This document shows positions 52,801-63,867 of a stretch of DNA of 64,000 bases, in pieces. The notes beneath the pieces are model-generated. The model made no database searches. It saw nothing but the letters and a program-made list of their open reading frames with translations, and was not told the origin of the DNA. This DNA comes from Oncomelania hupensis (taxonomy: Eukaryota > Mollusca > Gastropoda > Littorinimorpha > Pomatiopsidae). The DNA lies in assembly GCA_036898135.1 (NCBI GenBank), contig CM072513.1, forward strand, positions 31,390,946 through 31,454,945. Reading direction: 5' to 3'. The translations under genes were made by a program, and so were the position numbers. Numbering within the stretch: the stretch's first letter is position 1; every line of letters begins with the position of its first letter.

Positions 52801-55800
52801 GGCATGCGCACAGCAAATGAGAACTGGATAGAAGATCAATGCCCGGAAATAGAGAACAGTCTGAACAAAAACAACAGCAAGAAGGCCTACCAGACTGTAA
52901 AGCGGCTGACAAGTTTCAAACAGCCCAAAGTCTCCACGATCCAAAGCAAGTCTGGCATATGCCTTACAGAAGAACAAGAAGTATTGGACAGATGGACAGA
53001 GTACTGCTCTGACCTTTACAACCATACACCAAATGGAGACCCATCAGTTCTAGCATGTCCCGAGAACAGAGAAGAAGAAATCCTCCCAATTCTCCGGGAA
53101 GAAGGAGGCAGCAGTGCAATCGCTAAAGAAAGGGAAGTCAGCGGGAGTGGACAACATACCCGCGGAACTGCTACAAGCAGGAGGAGAAGCGATGATTGAT
53201 GCCCTCACCATTATCTGTAACAAGATCTGGCAGAGTGGAGAGTGGCCTATACCATGGGCCCAGTCGCTTGTCATCACTCTTCCCAAAAAAGGTAACCTTC
53301 AGGAGTGTGAAAATTACCGCACCGTCAGCCTCATCATCCATCCCAGCAAGGTCCTCCTGAAAATAATACTCAACAGGTTGAAACCCCAAGCTGAACAAAT
53401 CATAGCTGAAGAACAAGCAGGATTCAGGGCAGGGCGAAGTACCACTGAACAGATTTTCAACCTCAGAATAATCTGTGAGAAATACCTACAGCACCAACAA
53501 CATCTATATCATGTGTTCATAGACTTCAAGAAAACGTTTGACCTAGTCTGGCATGCAGCTCTATGGGCAACAATGAAAGCGTACAACCTCAGACCTAAAA
53601 TTATTGAAGTCATCAAAAACCTGTATGACAAGGCTACCAGTGCAGTCCTCCACAACAGCGCCATCGGGAACTGGTTCAGAACAACAATCGGTGTGCGTCA
53701 AAGATGCCTACTCTCTCCAACACCCTTCAACATCTTCCTAGAGCGCATCATGTCAGATGCTCTTGCAGATCACGAAGGGACAGTCAGCATAAGGGGTAGA
53801 GCAATCTCCAATCTTCGTTTTGCGGATGACATTGATGGATTGGCTGGAGAGGAACAAGAACTTGAACAGCTGGTACAGAGGCTTGACACCACCTCCAAAG
53901 CTTGTGGAATTGAAATAAGTGCAGAGAAGACCGAAATGATGACCAACAACACCAATGGCATCAACACGGACATCAAAGTCCAAGGCCAATCCCTCAACAC
54001 AGTGCATAGCTTCAAATATTTAGGAGCCATTGTATCAAATAATGGGTCCCGACAGGAAGTCCTCTCCAGGATCGCACAAACAACTGCTGCCCTGACAAGG
54101 TTGAAGCCATATGGAAAGACAGGACCATCAGTCTACATTCCAAAGTAAGACTGCTGCGCTCCCTTGTCATCTCCATCCTCCTACATGCTTGCGAAGCGTG
54201 GACCCTCACGGCAGATCTACAACGAAGAATACAAAGAATGGAGATGAGGTGCTACAGAAGACTTCTGGGCATTTCCTATACCCAACACATCACCAACGAC
54301 GAAGTCCGACAGACCATCACACAAGCCATTTGACAACACGATGACCTGCTCACAGTGGTGAAGAAACGGAAACTCGGATGGTATGGCCACGTCACAAGAT
54401 CATCAGGCCTTGCAAAGACTATTCTGCAAGGCACAGTGCAATGAGGTAGAAGAAGAGGGAGACCGAAAAAGAGGTGGGAGGACAACATTCGAGAATGGAC
54501 TGGTTTGACACTGAGCGAAGCCATCAGGGCTGCTGAGGACAGACAGAGAGATTTGGAGTATGCTGGTTAAACGATCATCTGTGGTGCCCCTACGACCTCC
54601 GGGTTACGGGACAGGATAGGATAGGATAGGATAGGATAGGATAGGATAGTTTGTTTGTTTATTTATTTCCACACCTCGTGGAAGTTGCCGCGTAGGCGGA
54701 AGATCTACAGGATCCTTCATGGTGGGCAGGAAAGTACATGAAGAAAACTCTTTTTCAAAAAGCCGAACACGTCCTTTGCTGACCGAAATTTCGTCATCAT
54801 TTTCACAAGAAAATAATATTGCACAGCAGCAATAACATGGATTCTCACTGGTCCACTTCATCTTAAGGCGCTTTCTCATTGGTCGGGAGGACTTACTTTT
54901 CTTTGTCAGGTTATTGTAGAAAATGACGTCATCATGCCAACTCGAGCATCAGCCAGAGGATCGCCGAAACAAAATCGCAGGGGACTTGCTTGGTTTTATC
55001 AGTTTATTCCCCCACTTAAAATGTTTTTAACAAGGACTTACTCTATGATATCTCCAAATCTAAACATAGTTCGGATTTGATTTTTACAGGTAAGATGCGT
55101 CATTCTCTTGCAAGTTTGATGGCGCAAAAAACTCATTTTCGACCTTAGGTGGACTTACTCGGTTTTGTCAAATCACGGCAGCACTGTAGTATAGTCGAAA
55201 AGGTTTAAGAAGAACAAATGCAGTAGATGATCATGTAAACCATACCCTAGATGCAATTGTCAACAAACTGTACCCAAAAAATCTTTTAAAAACCTTACAG
55301 GCTATGGTTAAAAGGTTTACCTGAGGCAAAGCTTGAATGAAATTGTGAATGTTAGCTGCCCTGGCGGCAGTGATGATTTCCTCCATGGGAACCTTTCTGC
55401 TGTTGTCGCCGTAAGCGATATTGCCGGCGATGGTATCGTCGAAGAGGGTGGGCTCCTGGGACACAATGCCTATCTGTTGCCGAAACCATCGCAGGTCGAT
55501 TGACTTCAGGGCACTGCCATCGACAAGCTGGGGACACACGCAGAGAAGGAACGGTTTTAGTATCGGAGTAAGTCCCAGCATTAAAAATCTTCCAAAGGGC
55601 TTTTTATAACTGACACACTTAACTCCCTTCAATTTTTAAACCACAGCATTAATGTACAGACTGTTTCATTTCTCCTTGTACTTACCAAAGTCCCATCCGC
55701 AGGGTCATAGAATCTCTGTAAGAGTTGCATGACGGTGGACTTGCCGCAACCGCTGCTGCCGACCAAGGCCACGGTGTGACCTGCATCGACGGATAGGGAC

Positions 55801-56890
55801 AGGCCCTGCAGGATGGGCACTGTGGGTCTAGCGGGGTACTGGAACACCACATTGTCCAGCGACACTCTACCCATGTAGTTGTCCTGCAAGACAAAAATTC
55901 ATATCACGTTCATAGTGCTTGCACATGAATTCACTTTGGCTACTGTTCACGTGACAAAAAGTGGTGATTAAAAATAGACATGTTTATAACAGCAGGTGGC
56001 GGTAGCGTGTTTTGTTAAAAATAATTTGTTTAAATCCTCTTACTATTTCCTACAGCACGAATCGATTATTATTTCGAAGACATTTGTTAACTTCCGTGAT
56101 TTTTTAGGGCCGCTGAAACAGAGTACTAGCTATTTTCATAACTTTCCAGTTTGAAATTAGAACCTGTCGGGCTACCTTAATGATCGATTTCTTCTTGGGT
56201 CCATCATCAGTAATGGCAAATTATTATGATAACTCACAAAAGTCTTGCCGCCTTGGTTGATGTCGATCTTCGGCACAGTATCCATGATCTGGAAGAGGCG
56301 GCTAGCTGCAATCCTGGCCTTGGTATAGTTCATACCGAAAGAAGCATTCCTGCCCACTGATGCACCTCCGAAGATGATGGCCGAGAACACTCTGCAAAAT
56401 ATATCAGATAATGTTTATATTTTGGAATTCGGAATTTGGAGGTTGATCATTATCAAACTAAGCAGCCCTGATAAAAGAGTTGTTTGCATTAAAAAACAAA
56501 GCCTTGAAATGAAATGTGGTTTACGTACCTGAAGATATCAAAGAACGCCATCTCGCCGTCGGCAACTAGCTTGGTGCCGACGGCGAAACAAGCCGCAAAG
56601 GCAAAATATATAATCCCAACAGACAGGCCGTAAGTCAGTCCATACACAGGTGCTGTCTTGCAGCCCTTCCTGTTGATGAAATAGGAACCAATATTTATTT
56701 ACATTGTCATTATAGTGGTATAAGCTTACTCATGGTCGCTTATAACATTTTATTATTTGGATATTTATTTGTTTTGAACATTCAACACCATGTCCTAACT
56801 TCGTGTATTTGTGTGCAATGCAAGTGTACACTTGATGGGATGAGATTGGCATTCGATAATGGATGGAGATATATGCGCGTATGAAATGAA

Positions 56891-56927
<37 letters not shown>

Positions 56928-59900
56928 GCAAACATCATCATCGCCATCATCATCATCGCCAACATCATCATCATCATCGCCACCATCATCCACTTACCTG
57001 CCGTTGATCGTCATGAGATCATCCATCTTGCTGATAAACACGTCAGCCCTGTTGATAGAGGTGACAGTGCGAATGTTGTCAACGGCTTCCGAACAGATCT
57101 GAAATTTAAATAAAAATGTAGGCCTACATTCATACAGACAGAAAAAGAGGTGGGAGGACAACATTCGAGAATGGACTGGCTTGACACTGAGCAAAGCCAT
57201 GAGGGTTGCTGAGGACAGAGAAAGATGGAGTACGCTGGTTAATCTGTGATGCCCAGCGACTTCAGAGTTGCGGGATAGGATAGGATAGGCCTACATTCAA
57301 AGTACACATAATGGTGGCAAGTTAACGTGAAATCTAATTACGATAATAACGGTAAAGTTATACTGTACACGTTCTATGCTGTGATGTTTTGAACATCGGC
57401 ACAGAACGTAGCGCTTGTCATAGCATTTAAGTTTCTATATAATCTTACAAGCTCACAGCTCGTTTTCTCACCTTTCCAGCTTCGACTAAGTAAGATTTCT
57501 CGGCCTGGGCATTTCCGGCGATGACGGAGCCCTGGACTTTGCCGGCCAGAATCATGACGGGCAGGAAGGCCAGAACGACTAGGGTCAGCTTCCAGCCGTA
57601 AACAAAGGCGATGATCAACGCTGCTATCAGAGTGGACGCAGCCTCCAGCACATCGCCGAGTTTGATGCCAGTTGCCTGCGACAGCAGGGTGAGTAGGCAC
57701 ATGTATTGAACTACCAATAGTCACATTGTTGATAATAGCCTAAAGGGTACTTTTAACTACCAATAGTATTTGTAGTTATGATGACGAAGAACTAACAACC
57801 GTCTGCATTAACACCACACAACTACATTACAATCCGAACTGGGGTAAAAGAATACCAAAATTAAGTGAAAGATGCGAAGGAAGACAACGACATTAATAAA
57901 CACACAACAGCAGCAAAAACAGAAGAAACAATGACTTACCCCTTGTACAATAGCAGCGTCACTGGCTAGTCTGGTGGTCAGTATTCCAACCTGATTGTCT
58001 TGATTATCGAAGTAACTCATATCCTAAAACAGAAATCAGACTCCTTTATTGTCATCATACACATTCACAATAATGTGTGCAGTGTCCATCTGCATATAAA
58101 AAAATCAACATTCGTTCAAAATTGCACAACAATTAAAATGAATGGAATTACTACATTGATTAAGGCATGTCCACAATGATACTGTCATTAATAGTAGAAA
58201 CATACGCACGCACGCACGCACGCTTGCACACACACACACACGAAACACACGGTCTAGCGTCATGAGTGCAGCTGGAGATATCCCAGTGTCGGTTGTCGTC
58301 TGGAAGCACAGCACATGGTCAATCTAGACATTATTGTTTAGACGTTTTTAGCACAGATGCGGACTGTACCAGAATGAGAGTGAGTTTGAAGAGACATTTC
58401 ATCAGTGTGCAGTGGAATATTAAAAGTGTATGAAGGAACTGAAAACGTGTTTAGTTATACTAGAGTTACCAAAATTTTGCCACACATGTGTTGGACGCTG
58501 TTGACAGTACCAATGGAGCGCAGTAAAGACAGTGCCTTTCTCTAAAAGTATTGGAGTATTGCAGTTCCTGGATAAATTACCGCGTTGGTAAAGGGCAGTC
58601 TCTTACTTCGCAAGACTACTAAGCATAAGAATAATGCACGCAGTAAAAATTATCTCTCTCTCTTTCTCTCCCTCTCTCACTCACCCACACTCTCTCTCTC
58701 TCATTGTCAATTTGTCTCTGCTTCACTCTCAATCTCAGTCTCTCCTCTCAATCTCCTGATGCAACTGCAAGTACTCTTCATTTTTGTCGCTAACTGTTCT
58801 ACAACAATCTGCATCGGTTGTCATTTTTAAAGAATTGAGCTGCGGGTAGCGCCCTCTTATCAAATCAATCGATGTATAGATCTACCGTAGTGGGTATATT
58901 TTTCACACAGTTTATAAATATATTTTCAACACAATTCTGGTAAACTCACTATAACAAAACTTGTAATCGCTCAAACCACGCCACATTAATTTCTGTATCT
59001 AGAAGCGATGAATCAAAAGATTATATTTTGTCTTTACTCAGTGTCAATGACATAGACTACCTGCTTCATCATCGCTTTGAAAGTGGTCAGTCGGATTCGA
59101 GCAGTCAGTTCTGAACCAGCCTTGGCAAAACAGACACCCTGTACACAGAATAAATGAAGTTAAAAACAACCAAACAAGCAAACAAACAAACCAAGAACAC
59201 TTCACCCCATGACAACTATATAGTTAATCCAAAACATTGATGAACTTCGCCTCTGAAGTGGAAACAGTCCTAATTAATACGTAAACGTTTCCATGTTTCC
59301 TTAGGAAGCCTTCGAGCATCTAAAAGCCTATAGGCTATAATAGAACACGAAACCGTCATAACTGGTGTACAGTACTAGTACAGTATTTGTCTTGTGTTTT
59401 AACGTAAGGCAATACATACCTGTAATAATCGCACTATCAAAATGAGAACGCCTGCAGAGCCAAATATTGCACACAAAATTGCGGTCTGGGTCGACTGCTC
59501 TTCTCTATCCCTCAGGGCGAAAACCTGAAAATGAAACGCAAAACACCATCCTCAGATCAGAATTTCTATCCACAAGTTTATTTACTACCATATTCGTAAG
59601 TATTATTTACTACCAATGCCCCTAACCCCCCCCAAAAAAAACTCCACTCGTTTGGCAGTTACGGCTTATATATGATGGTATTGTGGTGTATAACTCAAGG
59701 GTTCATATTACACATCTACTACGTATTTTATTGTTAGCCCCACAAAGAAGAGTTACAAGGGAGGTAATCCGACCTTTAACTGAACGAATGTACGAATGTG
59801 TGGTTTCATGGAGGAACTGTGTGTGCAAACTTGCAGCGAGCAGATGTTTCGTAATAGCATTTTGTCCACTACTTACTTTGGTTGTACTTGTGCATCAAGA

Positions 59901-60244
59901 TTATTCGACTATTTTGAGCGGTTTTGAGGAGCCGTTCGAGTTAAAAGATGAGCTATATATTATAACTTTTGGTTGGTTAGTTATTGCATACTTGGCGATA
60001 ACTGTTTTTTTCTTCATCAGATTAACTACAGGTTGTACAGGTGACGATTTCCACTAACCCATTATAATTCCCATAAAGTTTGACTTACCCTCAGAAACTC
60101 GGCGAAGACGAAGGAGAAGCAAGGTTGCGAGAGACCAGCAATGGCGGACATAAAGGTACCTATGGTCACGTACACCCATTCTGGACCGTTCATCTTAATC
60201 AAACGGATCGCACTGGCCGGCTTCACGTCTTCTTCCTCTTTCTT
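49643..60244 (-). CDS. ABCB1: ABCB/P-glycoprotein-type ABC transporter, 3' half (12 exons)
   Basis: Exons in transcript order: 60244-60089, 59524-59420, 59138-59061, 58023-57940, 57675-57472, 57098-56998, 56669-56529, 56391-56238, 55883-55686, 55527-55321, 50429-50283, 49858-49643 (TGA at 49645-49643). The total is 1,791 bp, 596 codons plus stop; phases agree at every junction and all introns are GT-AG. It encodes a charged linker, six membrane segments (TMD2) and a full NBD2: Walker [11 protein letters not shown]-loop VSQEPTLF, signature LSGGQKQ, Walker B ILLLDE, H-loop IAHRL. This is about half of a usual 1,280-residue full transporter; the N-terminal half must lie upstream beyond the window. 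It is expected to be an ATP-driven efflux pump of hydrophobic compounds in the plasma membrane. Whether it is ABCB1 or another full-length ABCB cannot be settled here. Confidence 0.9.
50283..50429 (-). CDS. ABCB1: ABCB exon: NBD2 signature and Walker B
   Basis: 49 codons, phase 0: [12 protein letters not shown], signature [15 protein letters not shown], Walker B ILLLDE, D-loop SALD. Acceptor CCAACAG; the donor GTCAGC is a weak GT site (AGG|GTCAGC). Confidence 0.9.
50740..50955. repeat. ~75-bp tandem repeats within the intronic element
   Basis: Two to three copies of GCTTGGTTTTGTCAGTTTAT followed by AT-rich sequence with AAATCCTTGTT and CAAAACCAAG. The GCTTGGTTTTGTCA core also matches the element ends (CTCGGTTTTGTCA). 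Confidence 0.7.
51315..54649 (+). pseudogene. RTE-like LINE, nearly full length, degenerate
   Basis: The most complete copy of the LINE family in the window. The frame 51367-51981 encodes the start of an APE-type endonuclease ([29 protein letters not shown]); 51948-52382 holds its end ([20 protein letters not shown]) after a frameshift. 53114-54148 encodes RT ([42 protein letters not shown], and FADD in [11 protein letters not shown]). The tail ([28 protein letters not shown]) follows in shifted frames to about 54600, then (GGATA)n to 54649. At least four frame breaks make it inactive. It lies in an intron of the transporter, antisense to it. Confidence 0.87.
55321..55527 (-). CDS. ABCB1: ABCB exon: NBD2 Q-loop
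   Basis: 69 codons, phase 0: [20 protein letters not shown], then [20 protein letters not shown] (Q-loop) and the helical subdomain [16 protein letters not shown]. Donor CAG|GTAAAC. The next exon is 4.9 kb away because of inserted repeats. Confidence 0.9.
55686..55883 (-). CDS. ABCB1: ABCB exon: NBD2 Walker A
   Basis: 66 codons, phase 0: A-loop Tyr in FQYPARP, ATP-binding Walker [12 protein letters not shown], then [13 protein letters not shown]. Acceptor CTTGCAG, donor TTG|GTAAGT. Confidence 0.9.
56238..56391 (-). CDS. ABCB1: ABCB exon: sixth TMD2 helix and linker to NBD2
   Basis: 154 bp (1 + 153): [20 protein letters not shown], then [20 protein letters not shown] and [11 protein letters not shown]. 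Donor TTT|GTGAGT. Confidence 0.88.
56529..56669 (-). CDS. ABCB1: ABCB exon: fifth TMD2 helix
   Basis: 141 bp (1 + 138 + 2): [20 protein letters not shown], then [20 protein letters not shown] and AFFDIF. Acceptor CAACAG, donor CAG|GTACGT. Confidence 0.88.
56890..56990. repeat. (ATC)n microsatellite abutting a splice donor
   Basis: (CAT)n with GCC/GCA interruptions; on the transcribed strand it reads (GAT)n starting immediately after the GTAAGTGG donor of the exon at 56998-57098. Confidence 0.9.
56998..57098 (-). CDS. ABCB1: ABCB exon: second intracellular loop
   Basis: 101 bp, phase 0 in, two bases out: [20 protein letters not shown] and [14 protein letters not shown]. The donor GTAAGTGG is followed at once by a (GAT)n microsatellite in the intron. 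Confidence 0.88.
57130..57289 (+). pseudogene. RTE-like LINE 3' fragment, intronic
   Basis: About 160 bp matching the last part of the LINE at 51315-54649 (AAAAAGAGGTGGGAGGACAA, then GAATGGACTGGCTTGACACT), ending in GGGATAGGATAGGATAGG. It lies in the ABCB intron between the exons at 57472 and 57098. Confidence 0.82.
57472..57675 (-). CDS. ABCB1: ABCB exon: third and fourth TMD2 helices
   Basis: 68 codons, phase 0: [40 protein letters not shown] and the following helix end, [14 protein letters not shown]. Acceptor GTCGCAG, donor AAG|GTGAGA. Confidence 0.88.
57940..58023 (-). CDS. ABCB1: ABCB exon: coupling-helix region
   Basis: 28 codons, phase 0: [20 protein letters not shown] then SDAAIVQG, matching the conserved FD...G.L..RL pattern of ABCB coupling helices. 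Donor GGG|GTAAGT. Confidence 0.88.
58024..59060. other. ABCB intron with CA and CT repeats
   Basis: Contains (GCAC)n/(CA)n at 58203-58240 and CT-rich repeats at 58650-58740. No further exon or mobile element is recognised. The intron 59525-60088 contains an AT-rich open frame on the plus strand (59683-60057) with a hydrophobic C-terminal stretch but no recognisable domain. Confidence 0.5.
59061..59138 (-). CDS. ABCB1: ABCB exon: intracellular loop
   Basis: 26 codons, phase 0: [20 protein letters not shown] and KAMMKQ, the conserved loop entering the coupling-helix region. Acceptor TGTACAG, donor CAG|GTAGTC. Confidence 0.87.
59420..59524 (-). CDS. ABCB1: ABCB exon: second TMD2 helix
   Basis: 35 codons, phase 0 at both ends: [13 protein letters not shown] extracellular loop, then [20 protein letters not shown] membrane helix. 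Acceptor TTTTCAG, donor CAG|GTATGT. Confidence 0.88.
60089..60244 (-). CDS. ABCB1: ABCB exon: linker and first helix of TMD2
   Basis: 52 codons, phase 0 at both ends. [20 protein letters not shown] is the linker; [20 protein letters not shown] begins the first membrane helix. The acceptor is CTACAG and the donor AGG|GTAAGT. The upstream exon is not in the window. Confidence 0.88.
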
Positions 60245-60930
60245 CTGTAGGCAAGAACAAATGGAATATAAATAACAAATCAATCAAGTTATGAACCAAA
60301 TAAAATAAAAACAACCACACTTGCGTGTCCGTCAAAGTTAGGTTAAGGCAGCAGTCAAAAGGTTAAAACAAATTCAAATCATCAATCTGTCAAATCTGAT
60401 CTTTCATCTGTGTTGTACACAAACTTGTTGTCTCTCTTGTTCAACTCGCCTGCAGTCACTTCCTAAACAAAACCTTGTTCAAAACTACGTAGACTACAAC
60501 CATATCATTTTAGAAATAGCTTTTGGCAATGAATCATCTTTCAAAAGGTTAGGGTTCCTGTCCACTTCTGTTGCCCATCAGTCAAACTGTGGATATTTTA
60601 TCCTGAGGACTTCACTGAGGCGTCTTCTTAGAAAATCAGTTGCGGGATTTTCAGCAAGCCAAGCCGATACATTGACGAGCTGTGAACTCGCCAGACTTGC
60701 CGCTAGTGTCTATGGCCCAAATCCACAAATTTTAATTCAAACTATTAGAAGCAGTAAAGGGGAGAAAGATTTTTCCTACCATTCACTCATTCCTCAGAGG
60801 ACAGCACCTCTAATAATGATTAGATCCAAGGAGTTACCAGTAAACTCCATCCCGTCTCTTTAGGCAAGAGACACCTACTTCTTTGTGTTCTACACCAATC
60901 TTTACGTCTCTCATGTTATGAAACGAGAAA
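60245..60930. other. ABCB intron or 5' region of the L2/CR1-like LINE
   Basis: No exon can be recognised. Part of it, perhaps from about 60600, could be the 5' UTR of the LINE that follows; the boundary cannot be set from a single copy. Confidence 0.35.
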
Positions 60931-63867
60931 ATGGCGCCGCTTCCGTATGGCGACATGGTGTGGCGGTGGGCGATTGTTTGTGTGATTGCGGTGGCTGTGT
61001 TGATCAAAAGGACTGAAAGTGCATATGCATACACTCGTGAAGCTCTCCTCTACATCAAGGCAACAACAAATTGTGAGTACAGACCGCAACTTCTTTTCGA
61101 CGTGAATGACTTTCTAGTGAGTGAATCTGACCCGGCAAAATGGCCTATTTCGAAGGTCAACAACCACAGGCGCCCGATTCGGAAACGGGGTCAACGCGGC
61201 GGAACGCTCGTGCGGTTTCGTCGACGCTCCCACCACCCACCCCTCCCTGCCATCATGTTGTCAAACGTTCGATCTCTCAACAACAAAACGGACGAACTTT
61301 ACCATCTTCTGCAATTCAAGCGCGAGTTCCGAGAAACATCTCTACTGTGTCTCACTGAGACATGGCTGAAAGCAGACAAACCCGATGCACTGGTTACACC
61401 ATCTGGCTTCACTGTGTGGAGACAGGATAGAGATTTAGTGGAGACGGAGAAGGAGGAGGGAGGTGGTGTGTGTTTCATGGTCAACAACCGTTGGTGTAGT
61501 GATGTAACTGTTGTGTCGCAAGGCTGTACACCTGTGTTAGAACATCTCACAATTAATTGTAGGCCTTTCTACTCGCCTCGCGAGTTTTCTTCCATCGTGC
61601 TCGTCGCCGTCTACATTCCACCTGAGGCCAAACCTTCGGACGCTATCAATGAACACACGAGACAGGTACAGGCGGCTGAAATCGCTTTTCCAAATAGCAC
61701 TGTCATTGTGTTAGGCGATTTTAATCAAACAAATCTTCGCAAGACTCTGCCTAGGTACTACCAACATGTGGACTGTCCCACACGCAAAAACAACATCCTC
61801 GATCATTGCTACACTACCATCAAGCAGGCCTACCGGGCCACGCCCCGCGCCCCTCTAGGCGAGTCGGACCATGCTATGTTGCTCCTCACCCCCACCTACA
61901 CACAGAAACTGAAGGCCGTAAAGCCTGTGACTAGGACTGTAAAAAAGTGGTCACACGATGCAGTGGAGACACTACAGGGGTGTCTGGAATGTACAGACTG
62001 GGACGTTTTCAAGGGTGCATGCTCTAGCATTGATGAGTACACTGATGCTGTGACATCTTATATCAGTTTCTGTGAGGATGTGTGTGTGCCCAATAAAAAT
62101 GTGCGTGTGTATGGCAATCAGAATCCCTGGTTCAATAAATCTGTAAGGAATAAGCTGAATGCTAAGAATGATGCATTTAAGTCAGGGGATGTAAATGCCT
62201 ACAAAAAAGCCAAGTCAGACGTGCGCCGCGAGATCTGTAGAGCGAAAGCGCAGTACAGGAATAAGTTGGAAGAGCAGTTTGCCTCCAATAACACGCGCGA
62301 AGTCTGGCAGGGCCTTCAGCGCGTCACGCACTATAAATCTAAGCCCTCTATGTCCAGTGATGTTGACCCTAGCCTGCCGGATGAACTTAATGAGTTCTAC
62401 TGCAGGTTTGATGATAAGAATCCCACCCCTGGCTTCCGCCCCCCTCTGCCTGTCGACCCTTCGCTTCTAACCCCGCCTTTCACCATTCAGGAAACTGAGG
62501 TGAGGCGCCTGTTCCAGAAGCAGAACACGAGGAAGGCGCCAGGTCCAGATGGAGTCTCCACCTCTGCCCTGCGCACTTGCGCTGACCAGCTGGCCCCCGT
62601 CTTTACAGACATTTTTAACATTTCCCTTCAACAACATACTGTCCCCCGATGTTTCAAGTCCTCAGTTGTTGTACCCATCCCCAAGAAGCCCAAGGTGTCC
62701 CAACTGAATGATTACAGGCCTGTGGCCTTGACCTCAGTTGTGATGAAGGTCTTTGAGCGACTCGTCCTCACCTACCTGAAGGCATGCACGGGTCACTTAC
62801 GTGATCCACTCCAATTCGCCTATAGTGCAAACAGGTCAGTGGAGGACGCAGTCGCTCTGGGCCTTCACCACGTACTGCAGCATCTGGAGCAGACACGTAC
62901 GTACGCTAGACTGCTCTTTGTGGATTTTAGTTCCGCTTTTAATACCATCATACCCCACAAGCTGTTTGATAAACTTTTAACTTTAAATGTCCATCCTTCT
63001 GTGTGCCATTGGCTTTTAGACTTTTTGCTGGATCGCCCCCAGGTCGTCAGGGTGGGCAAGATGTTGTCTGACTCCAGGGTTTTGAACACTGGAGCACCTC
63101 AGGGTTGTGTCCTTTCCCCTCTTCTCTTTACATTGTTCACAAATGATTGTGTGTCACATGTTCCATCCGTTCATGTCATTAAATTTTCTGATGACACCAC
63201 CATTGAGGGCCTGATTAGCAAAGACGACGAGACCGCCTATCGGGATGAGGTCGAACGGTTGGTTGACTGGTGCTCAGAGAACAACCTCGAGCTCAACGTT
63301 TCAAAAACAAAAGAAATGATTGTCGATTTTCGGAGAATTAAAGATCCACTTTCACCACTTGTGATCAACGATGAAAGTGTTGAACAAGTCGAAGAGTTCA
63401 AATTTTTAGGCACAGTCATTTCGAACGACTTGTCATGGGGAAACAACACCACCCCCATCATCAAAAAGTGCCAACAGCGCCTGCACTTCTTGAGACAACT
63501 CAAGAAGTTCAGGTTGCCTGCAAAAGTCCTGACGCAGTTCTATCGCGCAGTGATCGAAAGCATCCTCTGCTTTGGCATCACTACCTGGTTTGGTGGTGCC
63601 ACTGATGAGGAGAAAGTGCAACTTGAGCGCATCGTAAAACACGCGTCCAGAGTTATCGGGTGCGAACTTCCATCTGTCGCCTCGATCTACAACACGCGCT
63701 TGGTCCGTAGAGCTAGAAACATCACAGCTGACCCCTCACACCCAGCCGGCCATCTTTTCGAGCTCCTCCCGTCCGGCAGGCGCTTCAGAGCCCTCAAAAC
63801 CAGAACAAACCGCTTTAGATATTCTTTTTTTCCAGAGGCTGCTCTCGCTTTAAATTTCTTATAATGT
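60931..63867 (+). CDS. L2/CR1/Rex1-like LINE endonuclease-reverse transcriptase
   Basis: A 977-residue uninterrupted frame (ATG 60931, TAA ending 63867). The N-terminus has a short hydrophobic stretch ([13 protein letters not shown]), a basic region, then an APE-type endonuclease ([18 protein letters not shown] near 110, [26 protein letters not shown] near 265, SDHAMLLL). RT begins near 530 ([36 protein letters not shown]), with [16 protein letters not shown] near 662, [20 protein letters not shown] and the catalytic box FSDD near 751 (FADD is usual). The tail [19 protein letters not shown] and RVIGCELPS is typical of L2/CR1-type proteins. ORF1 is not seen. It lies opposite to the transporter and presumably in its next upstream intron. 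The element 3' end is beyond the window. It looks potentially active. Confidence 0.88.

Larger units (their letters stand above)
50537..55186. mobile_element. Tc1/mariner-like non-autonomous element split by a LINE, intronic
   Basis: Left end CTGCCGTGAACTGACAAAAC (from 50542) and right end, inverted, CTGCCGTGATTTGACAAAAC; over about 38 bp the two ends differ at roughly seven positions. The right terminus reads CAGTG when inverted, and TA flanks both ends (50535-50536 and 55187-55188), as in Tc1/mariner insertions. The LINE at about 51315-54649 lies inside; without it the element would be about 1.3 kb. No transposase ORF is seen. It lies wholly in the ABCB intron between the exons at 55321 and 50429. 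Confidence 0.6.

Noticed and set aside
56730..56993. Asp-rich protein on the minus strand
   Set aside because: Translation of the intronic (GAT)n microsatellite.
59683..60057. 124-codon plus-strand frame with a hydrophobic tail as a membrane protein gene
   Set aside because: Lies in a transporter intron on the opposite strand, AT-rich, no family resemblance or supporting signals.
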